Shown here: one piece after another, positions 1 through 8,827 of the stretch
Layout of the letters: every line of letters starts with the position of its first letter
How positions within the stretch are numbered: the stretch's first letter is position 1
NCBI GenBank assembly: GCA_020437875.1
Contig: JAGQVR010000003.1
Span: 1 to 48,013 of the forward strand
DNA length: 48,013 nt
Direction: 5' to 3'
From: Flavobacteriales bacterium
GTDB lineage: Bacteria; Bacteroidota; Bacteroidia; Flavobacteriales_F; PHOS-HE28
Notes under the pieces: generated by a model
Told to the model about the DNA's origin: nothing
What the model saw: the letters and a program-made list of their open reading frames with translations, nothing else
The model's database searches: none
Position numbers and translations under genes: made by a program

Positions 1-1
1 C

Positions 2-3000
2 GTGAAGCATTACCTGACCCACTGCCTAGGCACCAGTGACCATGGCGCCTACCGCCACGTGCTCGCGCTCACCTTCACGAACAAGGCGGCGGCCGAGATG
101 AGGGATCGCGTGATCAGCTACCTGGAAGGACTGGCGGGTGGAGGTCCGTACAATGGTCCACTTGGTGACGTCGCCGATCATCTCCGTAACGTGAACGGGA
201 TCGATGCGGAGGAGCTCGCGCGCAGGGCGCATGTGGTGCTCGGCCACATGTTGCACAATTGGAGCGCGGTATCGATCAGCACCATCGATGCCTTCACCCG
301 ACGCGTGGTCAAGCCCTTCGCACGGGACCTGCGATTGGACCACGACCTCCGCATGAGCACCGAACAGGAGTTCTACCGCACCGAAGCGGTGAACGCCCTG
401 ATCGATCAGGCCGGACACGACGAAGGCACCACCCGGATGCTCACGCTCACCTGCCTGGAACTGCTTCAGGAGGAACGCCCCTGGGAACCGACCCGCCCCC
501 TGCTGGACCTCAGCCGCGAGCTGCTGAACGAACGGGCATTGCGTCCCCTCCGAGCCCTGCGCGACCGGTCATTCGACGATATCGCCGGGTTGTTGGACCG
601 ACTGAACGTGAACGCCGCGAGGTTCCGAAGGGAAGTACAGCGCATCGGCGCGGAGGCGGTGACCTTGTTCGCCAGCACCGGTGTTCCCAAGGAGGAGATC
701 GCCCACGGCGGCCCACCGCTCACCTATTTCCAGAGACTGGCCGAATTCAAGAACGAGTGGAACGAACCGGGCCCGCAGACGACCAGGCCGATCCAGGCGG
801 GCAAGCTTCATGCTGGCAAGGCGTCGCCCGCCAGCATCGAAGCGCTCCAGAGCATCGCGGGAGCCATCGACCGCTTGTTCCAGGAGGCGGCGGCGCTGAG
901 AGAGACAGGGTATCGGGACCATGTCATCCAACGTGCCGTATCACGGGAGCTCCTGCCAGCGTTCGCGCTGCACGGCATCGACCAGGCGATGGAGGAGTTG
1001 AAACGGGTGGATGGTGTGACCTTCTTCAGCGACCTGACCCGGCGTGTGGCGGAGGTGGTGAAGGATGAGCCCGTGCCCTACATCTACGAACGGCTCGGTG
1101 AGCGTTACCGGCACTTCCTGATCGACGAGTTCCAGGACACCTCGCTCCTGCAATGGCACGCCCTGTTGCCCTTGTTGGACAACGCATTGGCCACGGGCGG
1201 AAGCGTCCTGCTCGTTGGTGATGCGAAGCAGGCGATCTACCGCTGGCGCAATGGCGAGGTCCGGCTCTTCCTGGAACTGCCCGGTCTGTTCGACAGGGAT
1301 CCGCAGGATGACGCGCTGCTTCAGCAGGAAGCCACCCTGCGCCGCACCTGGCGGCCAGCCGAGCCCCTCGCCCTGAACCGGCGCTCCGCACAAGGGATCA
1401 TCGCCTTCAACAACGCCCTGTTCGAGGCACTGGCCCAAGTGCTCACCCCCGGGCTGCGCCGAGTGTACCACGAACAGGCCCAGCAGACCTGGCGCCCCGA
1501 GGTCGGTACCGTCCGCGTGCGCGTGGCCGACAAGTCGAGCGGTGATGAACTGAACGAAGCGATCCTTGGGCATGTCCTGGAGAGCTTGCGTCTCGCGATC
1601 GACAGCGGACACAGCCCGGGTGATGTGGCCGTTCTCGTGCGTTCGAAGCGCCTTGGTCGTGCGGTGGCCGAACACCTGCAGGCCCATGGGTTCTCTGTGA
1701 CATCCCCCGATGGCCTGCAACTGACGGCCGATCCCGCCGTGCAATTGCTCATCGAGTGCCTGCGGTTCCTTGTCCAGGACGACGATATCTCCGCCGCACG
1801 CGCCCTTCAATGGCAGGCCGTCGTGGCCCACGCAAGGAGCGAGGAGGAGGATATCAGCTGGTGCATCCCTCCACGACCTGATGGCCGTATCGATGCCGCG
1901 GCCAGCTTGCGTGAACACCTCCGCACCCATGGGGATCCGGGCATGCACACCACCCTGGCGGCCCTGATGGAAGGGCTTGCACACAGCTTCGGTCTTGATC
2001 CGGTCACAGACGCATCGCTGCTCACCCTGCTCGATGAGGCGCACGCCTGGAGCAGTGAACACGCGCAGGATATCGGCGGCTTCCTCGAACACTGGGACCG
2101 CGGCGGCGGCGATCGCAGCACGTCCGCGGGTGAAGGAACGGATGCGGTCCAGGTGATGACCATCCACAAGGCGAAGGGACTTCAATTCCCGGTGGTGGTC
2201 GTGCCGGATGCCCGCATGGTCAGCAACCGCTCGCACAGTGAACTCTTCTGGGTGGCTCCGGGAGAAGCCGTTCCGGAACTGTCCGAGGCCCTGATCAAGG
2301 AAAGCAAGGCCTTGCACGGGATCGGCCTGCCTGAACTGGAGGAGGAGCAGGCGCTGCGCGACCTCGATGCCCTCAACCTGCTCTACGTCGCGTTCACCCG
2401 GGCCGAGCAGCAACTCCATGTCCTCGTTCCCCAGGGGACCGACGCGGTGACGAAGGCCCTTCTCGCGTTCGCGGAGAGCAACGGAAACCTGCTCGACACT
2501 GGTATCATGCCAGCCGGTGACCCGGAAGCGCGTACGCAAGTACCGTTCGTGGTGCTGCGTGATGTGGCCACACCCGAACAAGGAGCGCCCTGGCGGATCC
2601 GTGCGGACGCAAATGAAGCAGAAGCGGCACTGGAGGAACGCCGCTACGGTACCGCTGTGCATGCCCTGCTCGCCGGCATCCGACAGGTCGATGATGTACC
2701 ACATGCAGTGTCCGCGGCCGTGGCGAGAGGCGAAATGGACCCTTCAGAAGGAGGACCATTGACCGAACGTTTGACCGCTGCGCTCTCCTCCCCGCCCTTG
2801 CATCGCTGGTTCAACGGATCGACCGGTGTACGCGCCGAGGCCGCGATCATCATGGCCGATGGAAGCGGCCTGCGCCCGGACCGCATCGCCGAGGACATCG
2901 ATGGCATGCACGTGCTTGAGATCAAGACCGGAAAACCCGCCAAGGCCCATCACAAGCAACTACGCGGTTACCTTGATACCCTGCGTGCAATGGGTCATTC

Positions 3001-3061
3001 GAAGGTGGATGGCCTTCTCTGGTACCTGGCATCGGGCACCACCGAACCTGTTGATGCATGA
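2..3061 (+). CDS. UvrD/RecB-like (AddA-type) helicase-nuclease, 5' truncated
   Basis: This is a superfamily 1 DNA helicase with a C-terminal RecB-family nuclease, expected to process double-strand breaks together with the AddB-like protein at 5995-8718. Visible motifs are Ia (LTFTNKAAAEMR, about residues 23-34), II (IDEFQDTS, D375/E376), III (GDAKQAIYRWR, about 406-416), V (MTIHKAKGLQFP, about 719-730) and VI (LLYVAFTRAEQQL, about 793-805). The nuclease motif has D960 (RPDRI) and E973-x-K975 (EIKTGK). The Walker A motif, which should precede motif Ia, is absent, so the real start lies upstream of the window and the apparent GTG at position 2 is only the first in-frame codon. The stop overlaps the next start as ATGA (3058-3061), suggesting translational coupling with the acetyltransferase. 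The family assignment is firm; the pairing with the AddB-like gene is inferred. Confidence 0.93.
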   Translation: MKHYLTHCLGTSDHGAYRHVLALTFTNKAAAEMRDRVISYLEGLAGGGPYNGPLGDVADHLRNVNGIDAEELARRAHVVLGHMLHNWSAVSISTIDAFTRRVVKPFARDLRLDHDLRMSTEQEFYRTEAVNALIDQAGHDEGTTRMLTLTCLELLQEERPWEPTRPLLDLSRELLNERALRPLRALRDRSFDDIAGLLDRLNVNAARFRREVQRIGAEAVTLFASTGVPKEEIAHGGPPLTYFQRLAEFKNEWNEPGPQTTRPIQAGKLHAGKASPASIEALQSIAGAIDRLFQEAAALRETGYRDHVIQRAVSRELLPAFALHGIDQAMEELKRVDGVTFFSDLTRRVAEVVKDEPVPYIYERLGERYRHFLIDEFQDTSLLQWHALLPLLDNALATGGSVLLVGDAKQAIYRWRNGEVRLFLELPGLFDRDPQDDALLQQEATLRRTWRPAEPLALNRRSAQGIIAFNNALFEALAQVLTPGLRRVYHEQAQQTWRPEVGTVRVRVADKSSGDELNEAILGHVLESLRLAIDSGHSPGDVAVLVRSKRLGRAVAEHLQAHGFSVTSPDGLQLTADPAVQLLIECLRFLVQDDDISAARALQWQAVVAHARSEEEDISWCIPPRPDGRIDAAASLREHLRTHGDPGMHTTLAALMEGLAHSFGLDPVTDASLLTLLDEAHAWSSEHAQDIGGFLEHWDRGGGDRSTSAGEGTDAVQVMTIHKAKGLQFPVVVVPDARMVSNRSHSELFWVAPGEAVPELSEALIKESKALHGIGLPELEEEQALRDLDALNLLYVAFTRAEQQLHVLVPQGTDAVTKALLAFAESNGNLLDTGIMPAGDPEARTQVPFVVLRDVATPEQGAPWRIRADANEAEAALEERRYGTAVHALLAGIRQVDDVPHAVSAAVARGEMDPSEGGPLTERLTAALSSPPLHRWFNGSTGVRAEAAIIMADGSGLRPDRIAEDIDGMHVLEIKTGKPAKAHHKQLRGYLDTLRAMGHSKVDGLLWYLASGTTEPVDA

Positions 3062-3504
3062 CCATGCAATGGACAGCGACCAACTTCGATGCGCTTCCGC
3101 CCATCTCGCTCCACGCCATGTTCAAACTGCGTGTGGACGTGTTCGTTGTGGAACAGGCATGCGCGTACGGGGAAGTGGATGAGGCGGACCTCAGCGCGGT
3201 ACACATCCTCGGTCATGAGGATGGTATGCTGGTAGCATACGCCCGCATCCTTCCCGCTGCACCCGACGGCTTGCCGCACATCGGACGTGTCGTCGTGCAC
3301 CCTGCCTACCGGGGACATGGTCTGGGCCATGCACTGATGGAACGCGTCCTGGAGGAGCTACGCACCTTGACCGGGGACACGCGTGCCGCACTTGCCGCGC
3401 AGGAACATCTCCAGGGCTTCTATGAGCACCATGGCTTCATCGGAACAGGACCCGTCTACGATCTTGACGGCATCCCCCATGTGGACATGGTACGCGGATC
3501 CTGA
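3058..3504 (+). CDS. GNAT acetyltransferase, ElaA family
   Basis: A 148-residue protein of the GCN5-related N-acetyltransferase fold. The N-terminal stretch with LRVDVFVVEQACAYGEVD, the HILG strand and the YARIL strand match the ElaA subfamily as I know it. The acetyl-CoA loop is seen as RVVVHPAYRGHGLGHALM (about residues 81-98), the standard V-x-P-x-x-R-x-x-G-x-G pattern, and the C-terminal FYEHHGF segment is typical. The acceptor substrate of ElaA proteins is not established, so none is assigned. The gene starts inside the stop codon of the upstream helicase (ATGA overlap) and is probably cotranscribed with it. Its stop lies 1 nt from the end of the convergent secreted-protein gene. Confidence 0.88.
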   Translation: MTMQWTATNFDALPPISLHAMFKLRVDVFVVEQACAYGEVDEADLSAVHILGHEDGMLVAYARILPAAPDGLPHIGRVVVHPAYRGHGLGHALMERVLEELRTLTGDTRAALAAQEHLQGFYEHHGFIGTGPVYDLDGIPHVDMVRGS

Positions 3505-3505
3505 G

Positions 3506-5629
3506 CTAGCGCAACAGGGTGAAGTGACCGATATATTCCTTGCTCATCGGTCCGAACTCCGACAGCCGCACCTTGTAGCCATACATGCCCTGAGGCAGGC
3601 CGTCGCCGCCCCAACCCTCTTTCGGGTCGGTGGTATGGAAACGCTCCACACCCCATCGGTCAACGATGACCAGATCGTACAGGCGGGCTCCAAGAACAAC
3701 AGGCAGGAATGTGTCATTCACACCATCACCATCCGGGGTGAAGGCCGAGGGAGCATAGAACAGATGATCCGACACATGGACGGTATGGGTGATGCTCGCC
3801 TCGCAATCCGTGCCGCTCGTGACCGTCTGGGTGATATCGTACCAGCCCGCATCCTCGAATTCGTACGAGAAGGATGGTTCCGTCAAGCGGTCCCCGTCGA
3901 CCTGGTAGGTCCACGCGACAGCTCCTTGTGCATGGTCCGTTATCTCCACCACGGGATCCAGGAGCGACACCTCGTTCGGGTATACCGTGAACTCCGCGAT
4001 GGGTTCCGGGAATACCTGCACCTGATCCGGCAACATGATGGTACGGGTATCCACGCAACCGGATGAGGTGTTCGCCGAGACCACCACATCGAAACTGCCT
4101 GCTTCGATGTACACATGGGCCAACTCCGCTTCCAACGAGGTCGATCCATCACCAAGGTCCCATGCGTAACTCACCGGCGTCCATGCTTCGCCCATGGCAG
4201 CGAACCCGAACGGGGTTCCCACACAGCCTGCGGTGTCGGTCACCACGTCAAGGACGATCCGTGGGTAGGCGGTGGCACTGTCCAGGTAACTGGCCTCACA
4301 ACCGAACTCCTGCACCGTGAGGAGGACCGGGAAGGTGCCCGGCTCGTTGAACACTGTGGTCGTCTGGACCCCTGATCCCGATATCGCCACATCATCCGGA
4401 CCGAACGACCACATGGCATCCACCAAAGGTGTGAAACGGCCTTCCGCCAGGAACGTCATCGGTGCATCCACACAGGCGATCGGTGGTCGAATGAAGCCCG
4501 GATCGAGCGGATAGTGTATCGCGAACTGCGACGTGCTCGTATCCGCGCATGGCCAGCCGGGGTTGGCGATCAGGGTGATCGTGTACGTACCCGTATCCGC
4601 ATAGGTCCACTCAGGGTCCATGAGGTCCGAAGTGTCCGCGGTGGTGCCGGCCACACCGAAATCCCAATGCCAGATCTGCCCATTGATGCTCTCGTTCGTG
4701 AACGGCATCGTCAGGCCGCTGCACCGGTCCTCCACGGTCTGATCGGCGATCACGGAGGCGATGAACGCATCACAGGCCACGACATCGAAGCGCACATCAC
4801 GGATCGATGCGCTCAGCAACTCACCGTTGCGGAATTCCCGCACCCGTACCCCGACCGCATAGGAGCCCAACAGCGTGGGATGCACGGTCAGTTCACCAGT
4901 GATCGGATCGATGGCCAGGCCGGGATCGGCATCCATGGGGTCACTGCTGTCATAACCCGCCGCCCAGACGATCGGTGCATACGGTGGTGGACCCGCCACT
5001 GGAGCGGGATCGGCCGCAGTACCACCAGCGTACGGCGAGAACAGGTCATAGACCAGGACATCACCGTCCGGATCCGTGGCCGAATGATCGAAGACCATGT
5101 CCTGCCCGAAGCACATGGCGACGGGAGGGTATCCGTTGAAGCGCGGGCTGCTGTTGTTGCCAGCTGATGCCGGCGGCACTTGCACAGTGCAGGTGAGCCC
5201 TTGAAGGACCCCTGCAGGCAGGTTGGTGGTGGAGGGCGTCCGGCAGCAACGTTGGTAGCTGATCACATAGCCCGTGGCGTTCGGTGGAAGGTCGATCACG
5301 GCAACGTACTCCGCCCAGGTCGCACAGATGGTCGGAGGCGCCTGTAGGCAGGGGCTGTTCAACTCAACGACCACATCATTCTCGACCGTGAATGATGGAG
5401 AGGTGGTGAACTGGAAGACGCCATCACCATCGTAGATCGCCATGGTCGCCTGTGCGTCGAACAAGGTCCCATTCGCGTTGTTCGCGCTGCAGTCCCTGAA
5501 CATGCGCAGGGTGACCCGATACTGGTTCCCCGCAAGCTTGTCGTAGTACATCTCCCCACCCAGCACATGCGTCGCGGAACAGACGGCGCTGACCGATGTG
5601 AACAGGACAAGGAGGATGACGCGGATCAT
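3506..5629 (-). CDS. Secreted PKD-domain protein with gliding-motility-associated (type B) T9SS C-terminal domain
   Basis: A 707-residue secreted protein. Residues 1-19 form a signal peptide ending near VCSA, followed by the THVLGGEMYY start seen in many Bacteroidota surface proteins. Two PKD-like domains are visible: WHWDFG with DTGTYTITL (about 318-352) and YAWDLGDGST with AGSFDVVV (about 490-520). The C-terminal 80 residues begin with APSAFTPDGDGVNDTF, and continue with the IVDRWG and WGGDG signatures of the gliding-motility-associated C-terminal domain. That domain directs export by the type IX secretion system, usually of type B cargo. Many cysteines across the ectodomain suggest disulphides. 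The gene is single, opposite in strand to its neighbours, and interrupts the AddA/AddB-like pair. The ligand or adhesive function cannot be told from sequence. Confidence 0.92.
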   Translation of the reverse strand: MIRVILLVLFTSVSAVCSATHVLGGEMYYDKLAGNQYRVTLRMFRDCSANNANGTLFDAQATMAIYDGDGVFQFTTSPSFTVENDVVVELNSPCLQAPPTICATWAEYVAVIDLPPNATGYVISYQRCCRTPSTTNLPAGVLQGLTCTVQVPPASAGNNSSPRFNGYPPVAMCFGQDMVFDHSATDPDGDVLVYDLFSPYAGGTAADPAPVAGPPPYAPIVWAAGYDSSDPMDADPGLAIDPITGELTVHPTLLGSYAVGVRVREFRNGELLSASIRDVRFDVVACDAFIASVIADQTVEDRCSGLTMPFTNESINGQIWHWDFGVAGTTADTSDLMDPEWTYADTGTYTITLIANPGWPCADTSTSQFAIHYPLDPGFIRPPIACVDAPMTFLAEGRFTPLVDAMWSFGPDDVAISGSGVQTTTVFNEPGTFPVLLTVQEFGCEASYLDSATAYPRIVLDVVTDTAGCVGTPFGFAAMGEAWTPVSYAWDLGDGSTSLEAELAHVYIEAGSFDVVVSANTSSGCVDTRTIMLPDQVQVFPEPIAEFTVYPNEVSLLDPVVEITDHAQGAVAWTYQVDGDRLTEPSFSYEFEDAGWYDITQTVTSGTDCEASITHTVHVSDHLFYAPSAFTPDGDGVNDTFLPVVLGARLYDLVIVDRWGVERFHTTDPKEGWGGDGLPQGMYGYKVRLSEFGPMSKEYIGHFTLLR

Positions 5630-5714
5630 CTGCTGGGTAAGACCAAATTACTCCACTTCGGGTTGTCCGCCACCGTGCAACAACGGGCGGTGGTCCCGGA
5701 TCGACCAACGGAGC

Positions 5715-5996
5715 TCAGTGCTGCTTCCCGGCAAGGCGCAGGGCACGCTCCCACTCTTGCGCATCCAGCTCATCGAAGGGGCCGGCCATGTCCATCATCT
5801 CGCGCACCCGCAGTTGCTCCGGATAGGCCTTCGCGTCCACATCAAGGTACAGCCATCGCTTCCCGATAAGCTGCAGCTCCTCGAACCGCTTCGCATGAAG
5901 TATCCGATAGTAGCTAGTGCCACCGACCAGGCGTCGGTACGCTGGGTATCCTTCCTTTCCCATCAGTACCTTCAGATTAACTTCCGGCGCTCCCAT
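5715..5996 (-). CDS. Small conserved-looking hypothetical protein
   Basis: A protein of 93 residues if the ATG at 5996 is used, or 82 residues from the ATG at 5963 (MGKEGYPAYRRL). The longer open frame upstream of 5996 is antisense to the AddB-like gene and is not credible. No signal peptide or membrane segment is visible. The sequence is charged and aromatic (GGTSYYRIL, GKRWLYLDV, LRVREMMDM), looks like a compact soluble alpha/beta protein, and reads like a real protein rather than a shadow frame. I do not recognise the family. With the 5996 start, its ATG and the ATG of the divergent AddB-like gene lie in one CATG palindrome (5994-5997), so the two reading frames overlap by 2 nt in opposite directions. 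Confidence 0.65.
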   Translation of the reverse strand: MGAPEVNLKVLMGKEGYPAYRRLVGGTSYYRILHAKRFEELQLIGKRWLYLDVDAKAYPEQLRVREMMDMAGPFDELDAQEWERALRLAGKQH

Positions 5997-8718
5997 GCGC
6001 CCCTTCCTCGAACGGCTTTCCGAACTCCTGCTGCAACGCCATCCGGATGACCTGGGATCGGTCGCGGTGGTGCTGCCAGGCAAGCGCGCGGGGCTTCATC
6101 TGCGAAAGTACCTCGCGAAGAAGAAGGGCGGACCATTGTGGAGCCCGGAGATCATGGACATGGGCACCTTCCTGCAGCGGCTCGCCGGCGTGGAACAGGG
6201 TGATACCATGGACCTCCTGCTCAAGCTTTACGACACCTACCGAGGGATCCACGGGCAAGGCGCGGATCCATTGGAGACCTTCCTCGAATGGGCACCCACC
6301 ACCCTGCGCGATATGAGCGAGGTGGATGCACACCTCATTGATCATGCCCGTTTCTACAAGGACCTGCGCGACTATCATGAGCTGGAGGAGTGGAGCTTCG
6401 GGCTGGGCGAGTTGAGTCCCATGCAACACCGCACCAACCAGGAATGGCGGGCCACCGGTGAATTGCACCGCGCCTTCACCGAGCGGATGAGGTCGGAAAA
6501 GCTCGGCACCTCCGGCTTCGTCGCACGTTGTGCGGCCACCCGGCTCGAGATGAACGGTGCACTTCCCTGGGAGCATGTCTGGTTCGCCGGGCTGAACGCG
6601 CTGGATCCAGCCACGACACGGACCATGGAACGGATCAAGGAGCAAGGAAGGGCCAGGGTGGCCTGGGACGCGGACCCCTTCTACCTGGATGACCCGTTGC
6701 AGGAAGCGGGCCGTTACCTGCGCCGATCCATCGACACGTTGGGCATCGGTGAACTTCCCCCGCAGGCCGGCATCCTGGAGAAGGAACGTCGCATCAGGAA
6801 GGTGGAGACACCGAACGCTCTGGCGCAAGCCGTGTACGTGGCGCAACGGCTCACGGAAATGAGCACGGAGGAGCGAGCGGACGCAGCCATCGTGCTTGCC
6901 CAGGAGGACCTATTGCTGCCCCTTCTTCAACGACTGCCCGGCGACATCGGGCGCGTGAACGTGACCATGGGTCTTCCATTGGCCACGCTTCCGGCTCAGG
7001 GACTTGTGGACCACTACCTGGGCCTTCAGGACCGATCAACGAAGCAGGAGATCGACGTGAGCTCCCTGCTCTCGCTGTTCACGCATCCGTTCCTCCAGGA
7101 AGGAGTCGCCACGCGCCGCATCATCGATGGGTTGAACAGTGCTCCGCATCCACGTCTCAGTGTCGAGGAACTGGATGCCGTGATCCATGGGTCCGGATCC
7201 TCCCATGTCGGGGTCATCCGCCGGGTCCTCGAGGCGGTCGGTGATGATGCGCGGATCGAGGAGGGTATGAGCGCCCTGTTCGACTGGGCGGATGCGACCC
7301 CCATCACCGACCCGTTGATGCGCGAACAACTCGCCCAGATGAGACGTCTGCAACAACGCCTTGGTCGGCTTCTCCAACGCGTGGACCTTGGGCTGATAGG
7401 CCCACGCAGCTATCGGCTCATCCGGGAACGGTTGCTGCGTGAAGAACGGATCTCATTCCTCGGCGAGCCCCTTCAAGGTCTCCAGGTGATGGGTCTTCTG
7501 GAAACACGGACCGTGGACCATGAACATCTCATCATCGTGGGGATGAACGAAGGCGCACTGCCCCGATCCGATGCAGCTGCATCCTGGATACCCTTCGATC
7601 TGCGGCGCCACCATGGCCTGCCGCTTCCCGCAGATGCCGAGGCGATCACCGCGTACAACTTCCAGCGGGCCATGCACCTCGCCTCCCGGGTGGAGTGGGT
7701 GCTGACCACCGGCGAAGGATCCGGCGCTGATGGACCTTCGCGCTTCATCGCGCAGTGGGAACATGAGGTGATCGGGCGCTCGCGCACGGTCCTTGAACAG
7801 GTGAACACCACCACCACCGTGGCCGTGCGGAACATGCGCCCGCTCGTGGTACCGAAGAACGAGGATATCCAACAGCGTTCGCGAGCACTGTGCGAACGCG
7901 GGCTCTCACCTTCTGCCCTGGGCACATGGCTGCGCTGTCCGCTCGACTTCTATTTCAAGTACATCGTCGGGGTGGAGGAAAAGGACCCGGCGGATGGACG
8001 ACTTGGCAGCGATGTACTGGGCAATGCGGTGCACAATACCCTCCAGCGGCTGCTCTCTCCGTACATCGGGCAGGAGCTCAAGCCGCAACAACTCGTGGAG
8101 GCCCGGGACCAGGTGCACGCCGTGCTGCGCGATGAGCTCTCGAAGGAACTGCCACCGACCACCCTGGACCACGGACACTATCGGCTACGTCGGGAGATGG
8201 CGGCCAGGGCGATGAGCGACCACCTGCTCGCGGAGGAGGAACGTTGCAGAAAGGGAAGTACGCGGATCCTCGCCATCGAGTCCACGGCGCAGGCGGAACT
8301 GGCGAACGGTGTGCGGCTGAAGGGCCGCCTGGACCGGATCGACGTACGCGATGGACGGTTGACGATCCTCGACGTGAAGACCGGGTCGGTACAGGAGAAG
8401 GAACTCCGGCTGGCGGACCTCTCGCGTGAGAGCATCACCCCGGAACGCACCTATGCGCTCCAACTGCTCGTTTATCTCTTCGCGTATATGAAGCAGCACC
8501 CTGAGGTGGAGCGTGCGAGCGCGGCCATCCTTCCCCTTCAGCGGCCAAGACAGGCCGTTGGCGAATCGCTCCGGATCAGCGGCGAGGAGGTGATCGATCG
8601 ATCACAGCTACCCGCGATCGAAGCACTGCTGGTCGCCCTGGTGGAGGAGATGCTCGACCCGACGATCCCATTCGCGCACCGCGAAGCGAGCCGGTATTGT
8701 CGTGTTTGCGTGCCGTGA
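5995..8718 (+). CDS. AddB-like PD-(D/E)XK nuclease family protein
   Basis: A 907-residue protein with an inactivated-helicase-like N-terminal part (VAVVLPGKRAGLHLRKYL, then GTFLQRLAG) and a C-terminal RecB-family nuclease domain. This is the layout of the AddB-like partner in Bacteroidota AddAB-type complexes. Nuclease residues visible are H680 (GNAVHNTLQ), D780 (GRLDRID), D793 and K795 (LDVKTG). C648 (WLRCPLDF) and C902/C905 (CRVC) fit three of the four cysteines of the AddB iron-sulphur cluster. The chain ends two residues after C905, so the usual last cysteine is missing. The ATG at 5995 (MRPFLERL) was chosen because upstream in-frame codons run into the divergent small gene. It should act with the helicase at 2-3061, although a GNAT gene, a secreted-protein gene and the small gene lie between them. 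Confidence 0.88.
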   Translation: MRPFLERLSELLLQRHPDDLGSVAVVLPGKRAGLHLRKYLAKKKGGPLWSPEIMDMGTFLQRLAGVEQGDTMDLLLKLYDTYRGIHGQGADPLETFLEWAPTTLRDMSEVDAHLIDHARFYKDLRDYHELEEWSFGLGELSPMQHRTNQEWRATGELHRAFTERMRSEKLGTSGFVARCAATRLEMNGALPWEHVWFAGLNALDPATTRTMERIKEQGRARVAWDADPFYLDDPLQEAGRYLRRSIDTLGIGELPPQAGILEKERRIRKVETPNALAQAVYVAQRLTEMSTEERADAAIVLAQEDLLLPLLQRLPGDIGRVNVTMGLPLATLPAQGLVDHYLGLQDRSTKQEIDVSSLLSLFTHPFLQEGVATRRIIDGLNSAPHPRLSVEELDAVIHGSGSSHVGVIRRVLEAVGDDARIEEGMSALFDWADATPITDPLMREQLAQMRRLQQRLGRLLQRVDLGLIGPRSYRLIRERLLREERISFLGEPLQGLQVMGLLETRTVDHEHLIIVGMNEGALPRSDAAASWIPFDLRRHHGLPLPADAEAITAYNFQRAMHLASRVEWVLTTGEGSGADGPSRFIAQWEHEVIGRSRTVLEQVNTTTTVAVRNMRPLVVPKNEDIQQRSRALCERGLSPSALGTWLRCPLDFYFKYIVGVEEKDPADGRLGSDVLGNAVHNTLQRLLSPYIGQELKPQQLVEARDQVHAVLRDELSKELPPTTLDHGHYRLRREMAARAMSDHLLAEEERCRKGSTRILAIESTAQAELANGVRLKGRLDRIDVRDGRLTILDVKTGSVQEKELRLADLSRESITPERTYALQLLVYLFAYMKQHPEVERASAAILPLQRPRQAVGESLRISGEEVIDRSQLPAIEALLVALVEEMLDPTIPFAHREASRYCRVCVP

Positions 8719-8778
8719 GGACCGTGCCATTCCTATGCAACAAGCACCTTCGAAGGGAAGGACCACCCGGACCACTGG

Positions 8779-8808
8779 AAAAAAGGAAGGAGGCCGAAGC
8801 CTCCTTCC
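8779..8808 (-). terminator. Rho-independent terminator of the 8828-9601 gene
   Basis: Read on the minus strand, a perfect 10-bp stem (GGAAGGAGGC / GCCTCCTTCC) closed by a TTCG tetraloop is followed at once by six T residues. It lies about 20 bp after the stop codon of the minus-strand secreted protein. In the plus direction there is no T-run, so it probably does not terminate the AddB-like transcript. Confidence 0.9.
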
Positions 8809-8827
8809 AGACATGCTCACTGAACGA

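Noticed and set aside
941..2704. 587-residue minus-strand open frame
   Set aside because: It is antisense to the helicase motifs of the AddA-like gene. GC-rich codons leave few stops, and the protein shows no domain or sensible composition.
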